Below, one piece after another: positions 1 through 7,569 of a DNA stretch of 62,635 bases (position 1 is the stretch's first letter; every line of letters starts with the position of its first letter). The stretch spans positions 1 through 62,635 of the forward strand of contig JAIRVG010000008.1 of NCBI GenBank assembly GCA_031253995.1. The letters are read 5' to 3'. The position numbers were made by a program, and so were the translations under genes. The notes beneath the pieces were generated by a model. It had not been told where the DNA came from. It searched no databases and was given only the letters and a program-made list of their open reading frames with translations. The DNA is from Paucimonas sp. (lineage in GTDB: Bacteria > Pseudomonadota > Gammaproteobacteria > Pseudomonadales > Pseudomonadaceae).

Positions 1-321
1 GCCCGTATGGCGCGGCCCCCGGAGTCAGTGCGGAAGGAAGGAACCCGGAGCGAAGCGTAGGGCCGGATGCAGGAGCAAGAGCGTTTTGCCCACTTTTGCG
101 CTTTTCAAAAGTGGGTCGCTGTAAAAGCGAAAAGGTGACTCAGCGTCGCCATCGCAAATGGATCAACACACAATACCCAGCACCAGCACCACCCCTTCGG
201 CTTTTTATCGGCAAGCCCCAGCTAATTACTATTTTCGCGAAATCCCCCGCATCCCTAGTCTGGCCCCAGGCAACGGCGGTTCGACGACCGCCCCCGAACA
301 AGAACGCCTACAAGACAGGGC
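1..321. other. Intergenic region with a Pseudomonas repeat fragment
   Basis: No coding region is supported here. Around positions 80-155 a stem (ACTTTTG, then CAAAAGT) is followed by a GTAAAAGCGAAAAGGTGACT block. This resembles a repeat family scattered between genes in many pseudomonads, recognised from memory and not searched. The rest should carry the promoter of the monooxygenase gene at 322, but I see no convincing -35/-10 pair. Confidence 0.4.
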
Positions 322-1644
322 ATGCACATGACACTGAACAATCTCGACATCGATACCCTCGTGGTCGGCGCCGGCCAGGCCGGCGTGGCCATGAGCGAAC
401 ACCTGAGCAAGCTCGGCGTGCCGCACCTGGTGCTGGAGCGCAACCGTATCGCCGAAGCCTGGCGCACCGGCCGCTGGGACTCCCTGGTAGCCAACGGCCC
501 GGTCTGGCACGACCGCTTCCCCGGCCTGGAATTCGACCTCGATGCCGATGCCTTCGCCGGCAAGGACCAGGTCGCCGACTACTTCGAAAACTACGTGAAG
601 AAGTACAACCTGCCGATCCGCACCGGCGTCGAGGTGAAGAAGGTGGTGCGCAACACCGACCGTCCGGGCTTCACCATCGAGACCAGCGAGGGCACGATCC
701 GCGCCAACCGCGTGGTCGCCGCCACCGGCCCGTTCCAGCGCCCGGTGATCCCGGCCATCGCGCCACAGGACAGCGGCCTGCACCAGATCCACTCCGCCGC
801 CTACTTCAACCCGCAGCAACTACCGGAAGGCGCCGTGCTGGTGGTCGGTGCCGGTTCCTCCGGCGTGCAGATCGCCGACGAACTGATGCGCGCCGGGCGC
901 AAGGTCTACCTTTCGGTGGGCGCCCACGACCGTCCGCCACGCAGCTACCGCAACCGTGATTTCTGCTGGTGGCTCGGCGTGCTGGGCGAATGGGACGCGG
1001 AAATCGCCAAGCCCGGTCGCGAACACGTGACCATCGCCGTCAGCGGCGCCCGTGGCGGCCATACCGTGGACTTCCGCGCCCTCGCCCACCAGGGCATGAC
1101 CCTGGTCGGCCTGACCCAGTCGTTCGCGGGCGGCGTGGCGCGCTTCCAGGACAACCTGGCGGAGAACATCCAGCGCGGCGACGAGAACTACCTGGCCTTG
1201 CTGGACGCAGCCGATGCCTATGTCGAGCGCAACGGCCTCGACCTGCCGCTGGAGCCGGAGGCGCGCAAGCGCCTGGCGGACCCGGAATGCGTCACCCATC
1301 CGATCCTCGAACTGGACCTGGCCCAGGCCGGCGTCACCTCGGTGATCTGGGCCACCGGCTACGGCCTGGACTTCAGCTGGCTGGCGGTGGACGCCTTCGA
1401 CGCCAACGGCAAGCCGAAACACCAGCGCGGCGTGTCCAGCGAGCCGGGGGTGTACTTCGTCGGCCTGCCATGGCTGTCGCGCCGGGGGTCCTCGTTCATC
1501 TGGGGCGTGTGGCACGACGCCAAGCACGTCGCCGGGCATATCGCCACCCAGCGCACCTACCTGGCCTACCAGGACAAGGACCAGCGCCAGGCTGCCGCCC
1601 ACATTCAATCGTCTGAAAAAGCCAGTCTCATGGGAGTCAACTGA
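322..1644 (+). CDS. FAD/NAD(P)-dependent monooxygenase (flavin-containing monooxygenase-like)
   Basis: This predicted cytosolic 440-residue flavoprotein has two Rossmann fingerprints: GAGQAG near residue 17 for FAD and GAGSSG near residue 177 for NAD(P)H. Around residue 370 it has the ATGY segment typical of flavin monooxygenases and related pyridine-nucleotide oxidoreductases. The fold implies NADPH-dependent oxygenation of a small N- or S-containing substrate, but the substrate cannot be read from the sequence. A second ATG lies two codons downstream (328), so the start is uncertain by six bases. The stop overlaps the start of the Rid-family gene by one base, so the two are co-transcribed. 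A Rid partner fits oxidation of an amine to an imine or enamine, which is an inference. Confidence 0.85.
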   Translation: MHMTLNNLDIDTLVVGAGQAGVAMSEHLSKLGVPHLVLERNRIAEAWRTGRWDSLVANGPVWHDRFPGLEFDLDADAFAGKDQVADYFENYVKKYNLPIRTGVEVKKVVRNTDRPGFTIETSEGTIRANRVVAATGPFQRPVIPAIAPQDSGLHQIHSAAYFNPQQLPEGAVLVVGAGSSGVQIADELMRAGRKVYLSVGAHDRPPRSYRNRDFCWWLGVLGEWDAEIAKPGREHVTIAVSGARGGHTVDFRALAHQGMTLVGLTQSFAGGVARFQDNLAENIQRGDENYLALLDAADAYVERNGLDLPLEPEARKRLADPECVTHPILELDLAQAGVTSVIWATGYGLDFSWLAVDAFDANGKPKHQRGVSSEPGVYFVGLPWLSRRGSSFIWGVWHDAKHVAGHIATQRTYLAYQDKDQRQAAAHIQSSEKASLMGVN

Positions 1645-2060
1645 TGCCAACGCATACCCGCATCCGCATGTTCAACACCAAGGTCACCTACCCCAACCAG
1701 ACTCTGGACAACGACCTGTGCCAGGCGGTCCGCGCCGGCAACACCGTCTACGTGCGCGGCCAGGTCGGCACCGATTTCGAGGGTAACCTAGTGGGCCTGG
1801 GCGACCCGCGGGCGCAGGCCGAGCAGGCCATGAAGAACGTCAAGCAACTGCTGGAAGAAGCCGGCTCGGACCTGTCGCATATCGTCAAGACCACCACCTA
1901 CATCACCGACCCGCGTTTCCGTGAGCCGGTGTACCGGGAAGTGGGCAAGTGGCTGAAAGGCGTGTTCCCGATTTCCACCGGGCTGGTGGTGGCCGGTTTG
2001 GCCCAGGCGGAGTGGCTGATGGAGATCGATGTGATCGCGGTGGTGCCAGAGGAAGAATAA
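1644..2060 (+). CDS. Rid (YjgF/YER057c/UK114) family protein lacking the RidA arginine
   Basis: The 138-residue protein has the chorismate-mutase-like Rid fold, as shown by the blocks AVRAGNTVYVRGQVG, MKNVKQLLEEAG and ITDPRFREPVYREVGKW. RidA enzymes hydrolyse reactive enamines/imines using an arginine near the C-terminus. Here the corresponding segment reads FPISTGLVV, with Thr where that Arg is expected, so it belongs to another Rid subfamily and RidA-type deaminase activity should not be assumed. The start overlaps the monooxygenase stop (TGATG). The likely role is handling the product of the upstream enzyme. It could instead be a hydrolase acting on a related carbamate-type intermediate. 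Confidence 0.85.
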   Translation: MPTHTRIRMFNTKVTYPNQTLDNDLCQAVRAGNTVYVRGQVGTDFEGNLVGLGDPRAQAEQAMKNVKQLLEEAGSDLSHIVKTTTYITDPRFREPVYREVGKWLKGVFPISTGLVVAGLAQAEWLMEIDVIAVVPEEE

Positions 2061-2092
2061 TTCCGGCTTGCACCAATCCTGTCTCAGGAGAT

Positions 2093-2148
2093 GCAGCGCC
2101 CTTGAGATCGAGCGCCGCGCGGGCGGCGCTCGATCTCAAGGCCGCTGC
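2093..2148. terminator. Large inverted repeat between convergent genes
   Basis: Positions 2100-2118 pair perfectly with 2123-2141 around a 4-base loop. The stem continues after one mismatch with 2093-2098 against 2143-2148, giving a 25-pair hairpin. It lies between convergent genes (Rid protein and LysE exporter) and probably stops or stabilises transcripts from both sides. There is no T-tract, so it could equally be a REP-type element; a related core (GGCGCTCGATCT) recurs at about 43389. Confidence 0.6.
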
Positions 2149-2198
2149 ACCTGGCAAGGCGAGCACCTGCAAGCCCTGATACGGTTCCGCGTCTGGCA

Positions 2199-2804
2199 TC
2201 AGCAAAACATCCCGCCCCACACCGACACCACCAGCAGCACCGCCATCCCCTGGTTGAACCGCTGCACCGCCACCGCCGAACGCAGCACCCGCGCCGCCCC
2301 GACCCCAAGCACGGCCCACAACGCCAGGCACGGCAGCGCCACCAGCAGGAACACCCCGGCATACACACAGTAAGTCGCCATCCCCGCCCCCACCCCGACG
2401 CACACGCTGACCACCGACAGCGCCATGATCCAGGTCTTCGGGTTGATCAGTTGCATTCCAGCCCCCTGCAGCGCCCCCACCCGCCGCACCCCGCCGTCAC
2501 CTTCGATGGCACTGGCCGGACTGCGGAACAACTGCCAGCCCAGCCAGGTGATCCACCCCATCCCCACCCAGGCCATGACCTGCTGCAACAACGGAAAACG
2601 CAGGAACACTTCACCGAGCCCAAGCCCCACCACGACCACCAACCCCGCCGCCCCCACCGCCGCGCCGAGCACCAGCGGCATGGCGGCCAGCAACCCGCGA
2701 CTGACGGCACTGCCGAGGATCAGCAGGTTGGTCGGACCGGGGGTGATGGAAGCGACGAAGGCGAAAACCACGAAAGGCAGGAGCTGGGCAAGGGAAAGGT
2801 TCAT
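2199..2804 (-). CDS. LysE/RhtB family amino-acid exporter
   Basis: This predicted inner-membrane exporter has the LysE signature SITPGPTNLLILGSA near its N-terminus and about six hydrophobic segments. I chose the ATG at 2804 (201 residues, usual family length), which gives the typical start MNLSLAQLLPF; an in-frame TTG at 2834 would add ten residues. It follows the AraC-type regulator gene by 49 bases on the same strand, an arrangement common for inducible amino-acid or toxic-metabolite exporters. The substrate cannot be deduced. Confidence 0.85.
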   Translation of the reverse strand: MNLSLAQLLPFVVFAFVASITPGPTNLLILGSAVSRGLLAAMPLVLGAAVGAAGLVVVVGLGLGEVFLRFPLLQQVMAWVGMGWITWLGWQLFRSPASAIEGDGGVRRVGALQGAGMQLINPKTWIMALSVVSVCVGVGAGMATYCVYAGVFLLVALPCLALWAVLGVGAARVLRSAVAVQRFNQGMAVLLVVSVWGGMFC

Positions 2805-2853
2805 CAGGGCTATCCAGGCAAGTTGACTGGACAACAGTCTGCGAACGCCGCGG

Positions 2854-3693
2854 TCAGCCGTCTTGAAGGTTTGTGCAGATCTTGCGGTAGGTCGCCGGGG
2901 TCAACCCGTAGGCGCGGCGGAACCAGCGGCCGAGGTGGCTCTGGTCGGCGAAACCGAGGTCACTGGCCACCCGCGCCGGCGACCAGCCGCCCGCCAGCAG
3001 GCGGCGCGCCCGGGCCAGGCGCAGTTGCACCAGGTAGGCATGGGGCGCCAGGCCGAAGGCGGCCTTGAACGCGCGGGTCAAACGGAAGCGGTCGACGCCA
3101 CAGGCGCGGGCCAGGTCGTCGAGGTTGATATCGCAGCGAAAATGTTCGTGCAGGTAGTCGCGGGCGCGGATGGCCACGGCGGGCATGCGCGGGTCGGCGG
3201 TGTCGCGGGCGCGCCAGACCAGTTGCCGTGACAGACGTTCGAGCAAGGCGTCGAGACTGGCCTGGCGCAGCATGCGCGCCTCGTCGCCGTGCAGGGCGAG
3301 GAAGGCGTTGGCGATGAAGGGCAGCAGGTCGGGCTCGGTGGGCAAGGTGCGGTCGACGGCCGGCCGGCAGTGGTCGGGGGCGTTGGCGAACAGCCCGCGC
3401 ATTTCCCGTTCGATCCACTGCGGGTCGAGGTAGAGCATCGAGTAGGTGAAACCACCCGGCGTCGGCGCATGGCCGTCGTGGAGTTCCCCGGGTTCCAGGA
3501 CGAAGACCTGGCCGGCGGTGCTGCTGTGCAGTTGCTTGCGACAGTTGAACTGCTGCACGCCCTGCTCGGTGAAGCCGATCAGGTAGCTGTCATGCCAGTG
3601 CGGATCGTAGGCATGACCTTCGAAATGGGCACGGATGGTCTCGATGCCGCTTTCGGGGTCTTGCCTGACATTGATCCAGCTGTTGGGGGTCAT
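2854..3693 (-). CDS. AraC family transcriptional regulator (cupin sensor + HTH)
   Basis: The 279-residue regulator has an N-terminal cupin-type ligand domain (HWHDSYLIGFTEQG, then FVLEPGELHDGHAP). The C-terminal AraC/XylS double helix-turn-helix spans about residues 180-275 (INLDDLARACGVDRFRLTRAFK, VASDLGFADQSHLGRWFRRAYG). This organisation is common in regulators of LysE-type exporters. It sits immediately upstream of the LysE gene on the same strand, so it probably controls that gene and itself. The effector is unknown. Confidence 0.85.
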   Translation of the reverse strand: MTPNSWINVRQDPESGIETIRAHFEGHAYDPHWHDSYLIGFTEQGVQQFNCRKQLHSSTAGQVFVLEPGELHDGHAPTPGGFTYSMLYLDPQWIEREMRGLFANAPDHCRPAVDRTLPTEPDLLPFIANAFLALHGDEARMLRQASLDALLERLSRQLVWRARDTADPRMPAVAIRARDYLHEHFRCDINLDDLARACGVDRFRLTRAFKAAFGLAPHAYLVQLRLARARRLLAGGWSPARVASDLGFADQSHLGRWFRRAYGLTPATYRKICTNLQDG

Positions 3694-3793
3694 TGGGCAG
3701 TCGGGGGAAAGATGGAGTGGGTCATCTTATGCCCTGGGAAATGCGCTGTCTGGAAGATTTGTGCACCCGGGCCCGCACGGCGGACCCGAAATC

Positions 3794-4702
3794 TCAGGCC
3801 AGATGCACCAGTTCTTCCCGACAGAAATCCACGAACAGCTGCGCCGGCCGGGTCAACTGCACCCGCTTCAGCCGCGCCGCCACCAGCCCCGAGGTTTCCA
3901 CCGGCTCGGTGATGTCCACCGCCACCACCTTCTGCCCGTCATAGGTGCACTCGGAACTGGGTCGGGTCACCAGCAGGGAAAAGCCGAAGCCCTGCCCCAC
4001 CATGCCGCGCACCATCTCGATGGACGGCGAGCTGAAGACGATGTTCGGGGTAAGCCCCAGCTCGTTGAACAGGCTGACGAAATAGGTGCGGCTCGGCGCC
4101 ACGTCCAGCAGGATCATCGGCTCCGGACACAGGTCCCGGAGCGACACCTGCGCCTGGCTGGCGAAGCGGTGCTTGTGCGGCAGCAGCACGTAAGGCTTCT
4201 GCGGCGGCATCAGCGGCTCGGTCTCGATGGTGTTGTCCAGGTAGTGGTCATAGAGGAAGGCCAGGTCGAAGGCCCCGGACGTCAGGCCCTGGATCAGCTC
4301 CTGCTGCTCGCCGTCGCGCAGGCGGATGTCCACGCCCGGATAGCGCTGGCGAAAGCCGGCGATCAGGCGCGGCAGGTACAAGGGTGCGACCGTCTCGAAT
4401 ACGCCGATGTCGATCTGTCCGGCCACGGTGTCGTTGTCGGCCAGGGCGTTCTGCTCGAACTCCCGGGCCATCTGCAGCAGGGCCTTGGTCTTGTTGTAGA
4501 AGCGCTTGCCACTGGGGGTCAGGGACACGCCCTGGGCGTGGTGGCGGATGAACAGTTGCACGCCGAAGCTTTCTTCCAGGCCCTTGATCGCCGTGGAAAT
4601 CGACGGCTGGGCGATATACAGCTGGCGCGAGGCCTCGGCAACGCTGCCGGCCTCCACGGTGGTGACGAAGTACTTGAGTTGTCGCAAGGTGTAGGAAGCC
4701 AC
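3794..4702 (-). CDS. LysR family transcriptional regulator
   Basis: The protein (302 residues from the chosen start) has an N-terminal winged HTH (LRQLKYFVTTVEAGSVAEAS, AQPSISTAIKGLEESFG) and a C-terminal LysR substrate-binding domain. I chose the GTG at 4702 because GGAGAGG precedes it with good spacing; the ORF extends 14 codons further upstream to 4744, but that part does not look like LysR sequence. No metabolic gene is divergently adjacent, so the target is unclear. The monooxygenase/Rid pair is the nearest enzyme set. Confidence 0.85.
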   Translation of the reverse strand: MASYTLRQLKYFVTTVEAGSVAEASRQLYIAQPSISTAIKGLEESFGVQLFIRHHAQGVSLTPSGKRFYNKTKALLQMAREFEQNALADNDTVAGQIDIGVFETVAPLYLPRLIAGFRQRYPGVDIRLRDGEQQELIQGLTSGAFDLAFLYDHYLDNTIETEPLMPPQKPYVLLPHKHRFASQAQVSLRDLCPEPMILLDVAPSRTYFVSLFNELGLTPNIVFSSPSIEMVRGMVGQGFGFSLLVTRPSSECTYDGQKVVAVDITEPVETSGLVAARLKRVQLTRPAQLFVDFCREELVHLA

Positions 4703-4812
4703 GAGAACCTCTCCTGCCCGGCTGCCGGCTCCGTCCTGCAGCATCTTGTGTTTATGCCTGACACCTTACCGCAGACACCGGGTTGACGCAGAGGCACGGG
4801 ACGAGCTTTTTC

Positions 4813-5079
4813 CTAGGGCTGGAGCATATTTTGGCTGGGGTCGGTGGGGTTCTTGCGCGGTACCAGGCGCAGGACCGGCGGCGCCACCGGCCGCAGGCGC
4901 TCCTTGCGCTGCTCGCCGAGCTGGCGCAACTGCGCCTCCAGCCGGTCCGCCTCCATGGCCAGCTGGCGCAGGGCATCGACCAGCGCCTGGGCGGATTCGC
5001 GGTCAGCCGGCGCAGGTTCCCGGGCGAGGCATTTCATCAGTTCGTGGTAACGACGAACCAGACTCTTGAACAGCAGCAT
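4813..5079 (-). CDS. Small coiled-coil protein of unknown function
   Basis: This 88-residue protein is rich in Glu, Arg, Leu and Gln with a central amphipathic stretch (ALVDALRQLAMEADRLEAQL) likely to form a coiled coil. It has no signal peptide and I recognise no family. The ATG at 5079 is preceded by GGAGG at ideal spacing. Its first 77 bases overlap, in another frame, the end of the upstream membrane-anchored coiled-coil gene, which suggests translational coupling and joint function. The product is unknown. Confidence 0.55.
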   Translation of the reverse strand: MLLFKSLVRRYHELMKCLAREPAPADRESAQALVDALRQLAMEADRLEAQLRQLGEQRKERLRPVAPPVLRLVPRKNPTDPSQNMLQP

Positions 5080-5854
5080 GTGTACCTCCGTCATCCTGTT
5101 GAAGGTCTTGTATCCGGGCTTCCAGCCGTTGTGCCCCGTCCAGCAGGGCCTCGCTGGCGGCACATGCCTGGCGCGAGCGCCAGGCCGAGGCAAAGGCCAG
5201 CCGCTGCACGTCCGACAGCGCCACGTCGAGGGCCTCGACCCCACGCGCCTGGGCCTCGCAGGCCACGCCGATGGACAGCGCGCGTTCCTCGATGGTGCTC
5301 GCCGCCGCGGTGATCCCGGCCAGGGCCAGGTTGGCGTCGTAGGTCTGGTCGCGGCCCTGACGGGCCAATACCCGCAGCTCCTGGCTCGGCTCGGCTTGCG
5401 TGGTCGCGCCGTCCTGCACCCTGCGCTCCACGCAACGGAACGCCATCAGGGTGGCACTGAGGCCGGCCTGGCCCTGGGTCGCCAGGCGCATCGATTGGCG
5501 CGACTCACTGCCGACCAGGCGGGCGTCGTCTTCCAGTTGCCGGCTTTCCACCTTGATCTGCACCAGCGCTGCGCCGACCCGGTCCAGCTTGCGCTGCTGT
5601 TGTTGCAGCGCCGTGTCGCATTCGTTACCGAGGGTGCCGACCTGGCGAGCCAGGCTGGCCAGGTGCGCCAGCTCCTCGCGCAGCTCTCCCAGGCTGCGCT
5701 GGCTGTCGCGCTGCAGTTGTTCGCTGCGCTGGCGCAGGCGGCGGGCTTCGGCGCGCTGCTGGCGCAGGCGGACGCGCAGGCGCCAGCCGACTGCACAGAG
5801 GACAGGCAACAGGAGCAACAGGCAAAACATCAGGGTCGAGGTGAAACCGGTCAT
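5003..5854 (-). CDS. Membrane-anchored coiled-coil protein of unknown function
   Basis: The 283-residue protein has one N-terminal transmembrane segment (residues 6-24, very Leu-rich), then a long Arg/Gln/Glu-rich helical region (about 28-130) with heptad-like spacing and a second helical part to about residue 255. The overall look is of a chemoreceptor-like signalling rod, but the conserved MCP hairpin motif is absent, so I do not call it a chemoreceptor. No family is recognised. The C-terminal 77 bases overlap the next gene on the same strand. Confidence 0.55.
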   Translation of the reverse strand: MTGFTSTLMFCLLLLLPVLCAVGWRLRVRLRQQRAEARRLRQRSEQLQRDSQRSLGELREELAHLASLARQVGTLGNECDTALQQQQRKLDRVGAALVQIKVESRQLEDDARLVGSESRQSMRLATQGQAGLSATLMAFRCVERRVQDGATTQAEPSQELRVLARQGRDQTYDANLALAGITAAASTIEERALSIGVACEAQARGVEALDVALSDVQRLAFASAWRSRQACAASEALLDGAQRLEARIQDLQQDDGGTHAAVQESGSSLPRTDEMPRPGTCAG

Positions 5855-5980
5855 GCGGGTGGAAGGTCCTTCTACGGCTGCGCAAACGTGTGCGAGATAG
5901 TGTGGCCGGTTTTTCCCGCCCCAGGACCGGGCTCCCTTCGAGGGATAAATGAATGCGTCCCGGGGATAAACGAAAGCCGC

Positions 5981-6988
5981 TCAGTCCTGGCCCTGTTCGC
6001 GATAACGTCCCGGGCCCATGCCGAACCAGCGTTCGCAGGCCTTGTTGAACGCGCTCTGGTGGCGAAAGCCGACCTGGTAGGCGATCTGCTTCAGGCTCAG
6101 TTCGCTGTTGCGCAGCAGATGGTGGCTGTCGCGCAGGCGAATCTCGTCGAGCAGGCGCAGGAAGCTGTGGCCCTCGCCTTCCAGCCCGCGGCTGAGGCGA
6201 TGGGGGCTGAGCACCAGGGCCTCGGCGATCGCCGCCAGGGTCACCGGACGCCCCTGCGACAGCTGTTCGCTGATCACCGCGCGCACCTTCAGGCTGAGCC
6301 GCTCGCCACCCACCTGGCGTTGCCAGCGGGCCAGGTATTCACTGTGCACGGCATGCAGCATCGGGTCGTGGCTGGCGACGGCCAGCGCGGCGTCGGCATG
6401 GCTGAACAGCAAGGCGTTCTGCGCCGCGCCGTAGTGGATGTCCGCGCCAAAGACCCGTTCGGCAGCACTGCGGTCGGCAGGCTGCGGGTAGCTCAGTTCG
6501 GCGCGCAGCGGCCGGATCGTGCGCCCCGGCACCAGCCAGTTGAGCAAGCCCAGGGTGATCGCTGCCACCGCATCGATGAACACCCGCGCCAGCGCGTACT
6601 GCCCGGTGCTGGTCTGCACGCCGACCAGGCGCACACCTTCCTGCCGTTCCTCGACGAACAGGCAGAAGCCGGTGCCGACCATTTGATGATGCTCGGCCAG
6701 GCTCACCAGCACGCTCTTCAGGGTCGGGCTGGACATGACCGCGTAGCCCAGCGGCCCGAGGTTGGCGGGATGGGCATGGTCGAAGGCGCGCAGGCCGATG
6801 CCTGGGTCGCCACTGAGGGCACAGGCCTGGGCGAACACGCCGTCGAGGGTCGCGAGGGGTATGAAATCGGGGCCGGACGTGGCCAGCAACGGCTCGACGA
6901 GACGTTGGCAAAGGTCACGGACGGCAGGCTGGGAACCGCCCAGCGCGGTGATCATGGCGGCGGCGAACGACCGCGAAACGGTTGGCAT
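5981..6988 (-). CDS. AraC family regulator with AraC-type N-terminal domain
   Basis: The 335-residue regulator resembles the OruR/ArgR-like AraC group of pseudomonads, with a large N-terminal ligand-binding domain (about residues 10-200) and a C-terminal double HTH (VTLAAIAEALVLSPHRLSRG, LSLKQIAYQVGFRHQSAFNKACERWFG). I placed the start at the ATG at 6988, which gives a compact N-terminus; the ORF can extend to a TTG at 7027. It is monocistronic on the minus strand, facing away from the two-component system. Target and effector are unknown. Confidence 0.8.
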   Translation of the reverse strand: MPTVSRSFAAAMITALGGSQPAVRDLCQRLVEPLLATSGPDFIPLATLDGVFAQACALSGDPGIGLRAFDHAHPANLGPLGYAVMSSPTLKSVLVSLAEHHQMVGTGFCLFVEERQEGVRLVGVQTSTGQYALARVFIDAVAAITLGLLNWLVPGRTIRPLRAELSYPQPADRSAAERVFGADIHYGAAQNALLFSHADAALAVASHDPMLHAVHSEYLARWQRQVGGERLSLKVRAVISEQLSQGRPVTLAAIAEALVLSPHRLSRGLEGEGHSFLRLLDEIRLRDSHHLLRNSELSLKQIAYQVGFRHQSAFNKACERWFGMGPGRYREQGQD

Positions 6989-7170
6989 GCAGAAGATCCA
7001 GAAAGCTGAACGTCGGTCCGTATTCAACGGTAGTCATATGACCACCGTGGCGGCGTTTGACTCAATTGATCGTCTGCGCAGGCGTAACCTTTAGTGGAGT
7101 AAGGCGTTTCCCGAGCGGGCTGCAGGGGGTTCTAGGGAAAACCATCAGGCCTGGCTCACCGCCGTAGTCA

Positions 7171-7299
7171 TCACATGACCTGCCGTTGATGCATGAGCAC
7201 TCGGCGCCGCGCCGGGTCGGTGTGGCGCTCGCAGCACAGCCAGGGGTCGGGACGGATCCATGGCGGACTTTCCACGGTCAGCCGGTATGGAAAAAGCAC
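7171..7299 (-). CDS. Possible small protein (42 codons)
   Basis: A GTG-started reading frame encodes a 42-residue peptide (centre LTVESPPWIRPDPW) with codon choice like the neighbouring genes. There is no convincing ribosome-binding site, no family is recognised, and an in-frame ATG exists upstream at 7368. It could be a genuine small gene, a remnant, or chance. Confidence 0.25.
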   Translation of the reverse strand: MLFPYRLTVESPPWIRPDPWLCCERHTDPARRRVLMHQRQVM

Positions 7300-7472
7300 G
7301 GCATCAAACGTCCTTGATGCACATAGTCGTCCTACAACCTTGCATCCGCCGCCTGCCGCCATCCTCACCTGGCGATGCCCTTCCTTGCTGTAAGGCTTTA
7401 TTCCGGGGCCTCCAGCGTGACAACGATCGTAACAAATGATTCCAAAGCGAAATCACTTGTCGTACAATTTTT

Positions 7473-7491
7473 GATAATGATTCTCAGTATC
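7473..7491. promoter_or_regulatory. Putative Fur box upstream of the response regulator
   Basis: The 19-mer GATAATGATTCTCAGTATC matches 16 of 19 positions of the canonical Fur consensus GATAATGATAATCATTATC. It ends 4 bp before the tandem CTTAA repeat and 78 bp before the response-regulator ATG. This predicts iron-dependent repression of the two-component operon. Confidence 0.65.
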
Positions 7492-7495
7492 TGAT

Positions 7496-7512
7496 CTTAA
7501 TAATTCTTAACT
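7496..7512 (+). promoter_or_regulatory. Tandem CTTAA repeat: putative autoregulatory response-regulator site
   Basis: CTTAATAATTCTTAACT contains two CTTAA units with a 10-bp period, as at the four sites starting at 9648, 21025, 31982 and 37990. Unlike those it has no TTG 9 bp downstream, so it is a variant. Its position in front of the regulator gene suggests autoregulation. Confidence 0.5.
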
Positions 7513-7569
7513 GAGCGATACACCAGCGGGCTGGTAGAACGATGCGGTTCTCCAATGAAGGAGCGGTGA

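Larger units (their letters stand above)
6989..7569. other. 580-bp regulatory intergenic region upstream of the two-component system
   Basis: This gap separates the AraC-type gene from the response-regulator gene. It holds a possible 42-codon minus-strand ORF (7171-7299), then an AT-rich stretch from about 7420 containing a good Fur-box match (7473-7491) and a tandem CTTAA repeat (7496-7512). I see nothing else with confidence between 6989 and 7170 or between 7300 and 7420. Confidence 0.6.

Noticed and set aside
5003..5854. Chemoreceptor identity for the coiled-coil membrane protein
   Set aside because: The conserved MCP hairpin-tip sequence and a HAMP domain are absent.
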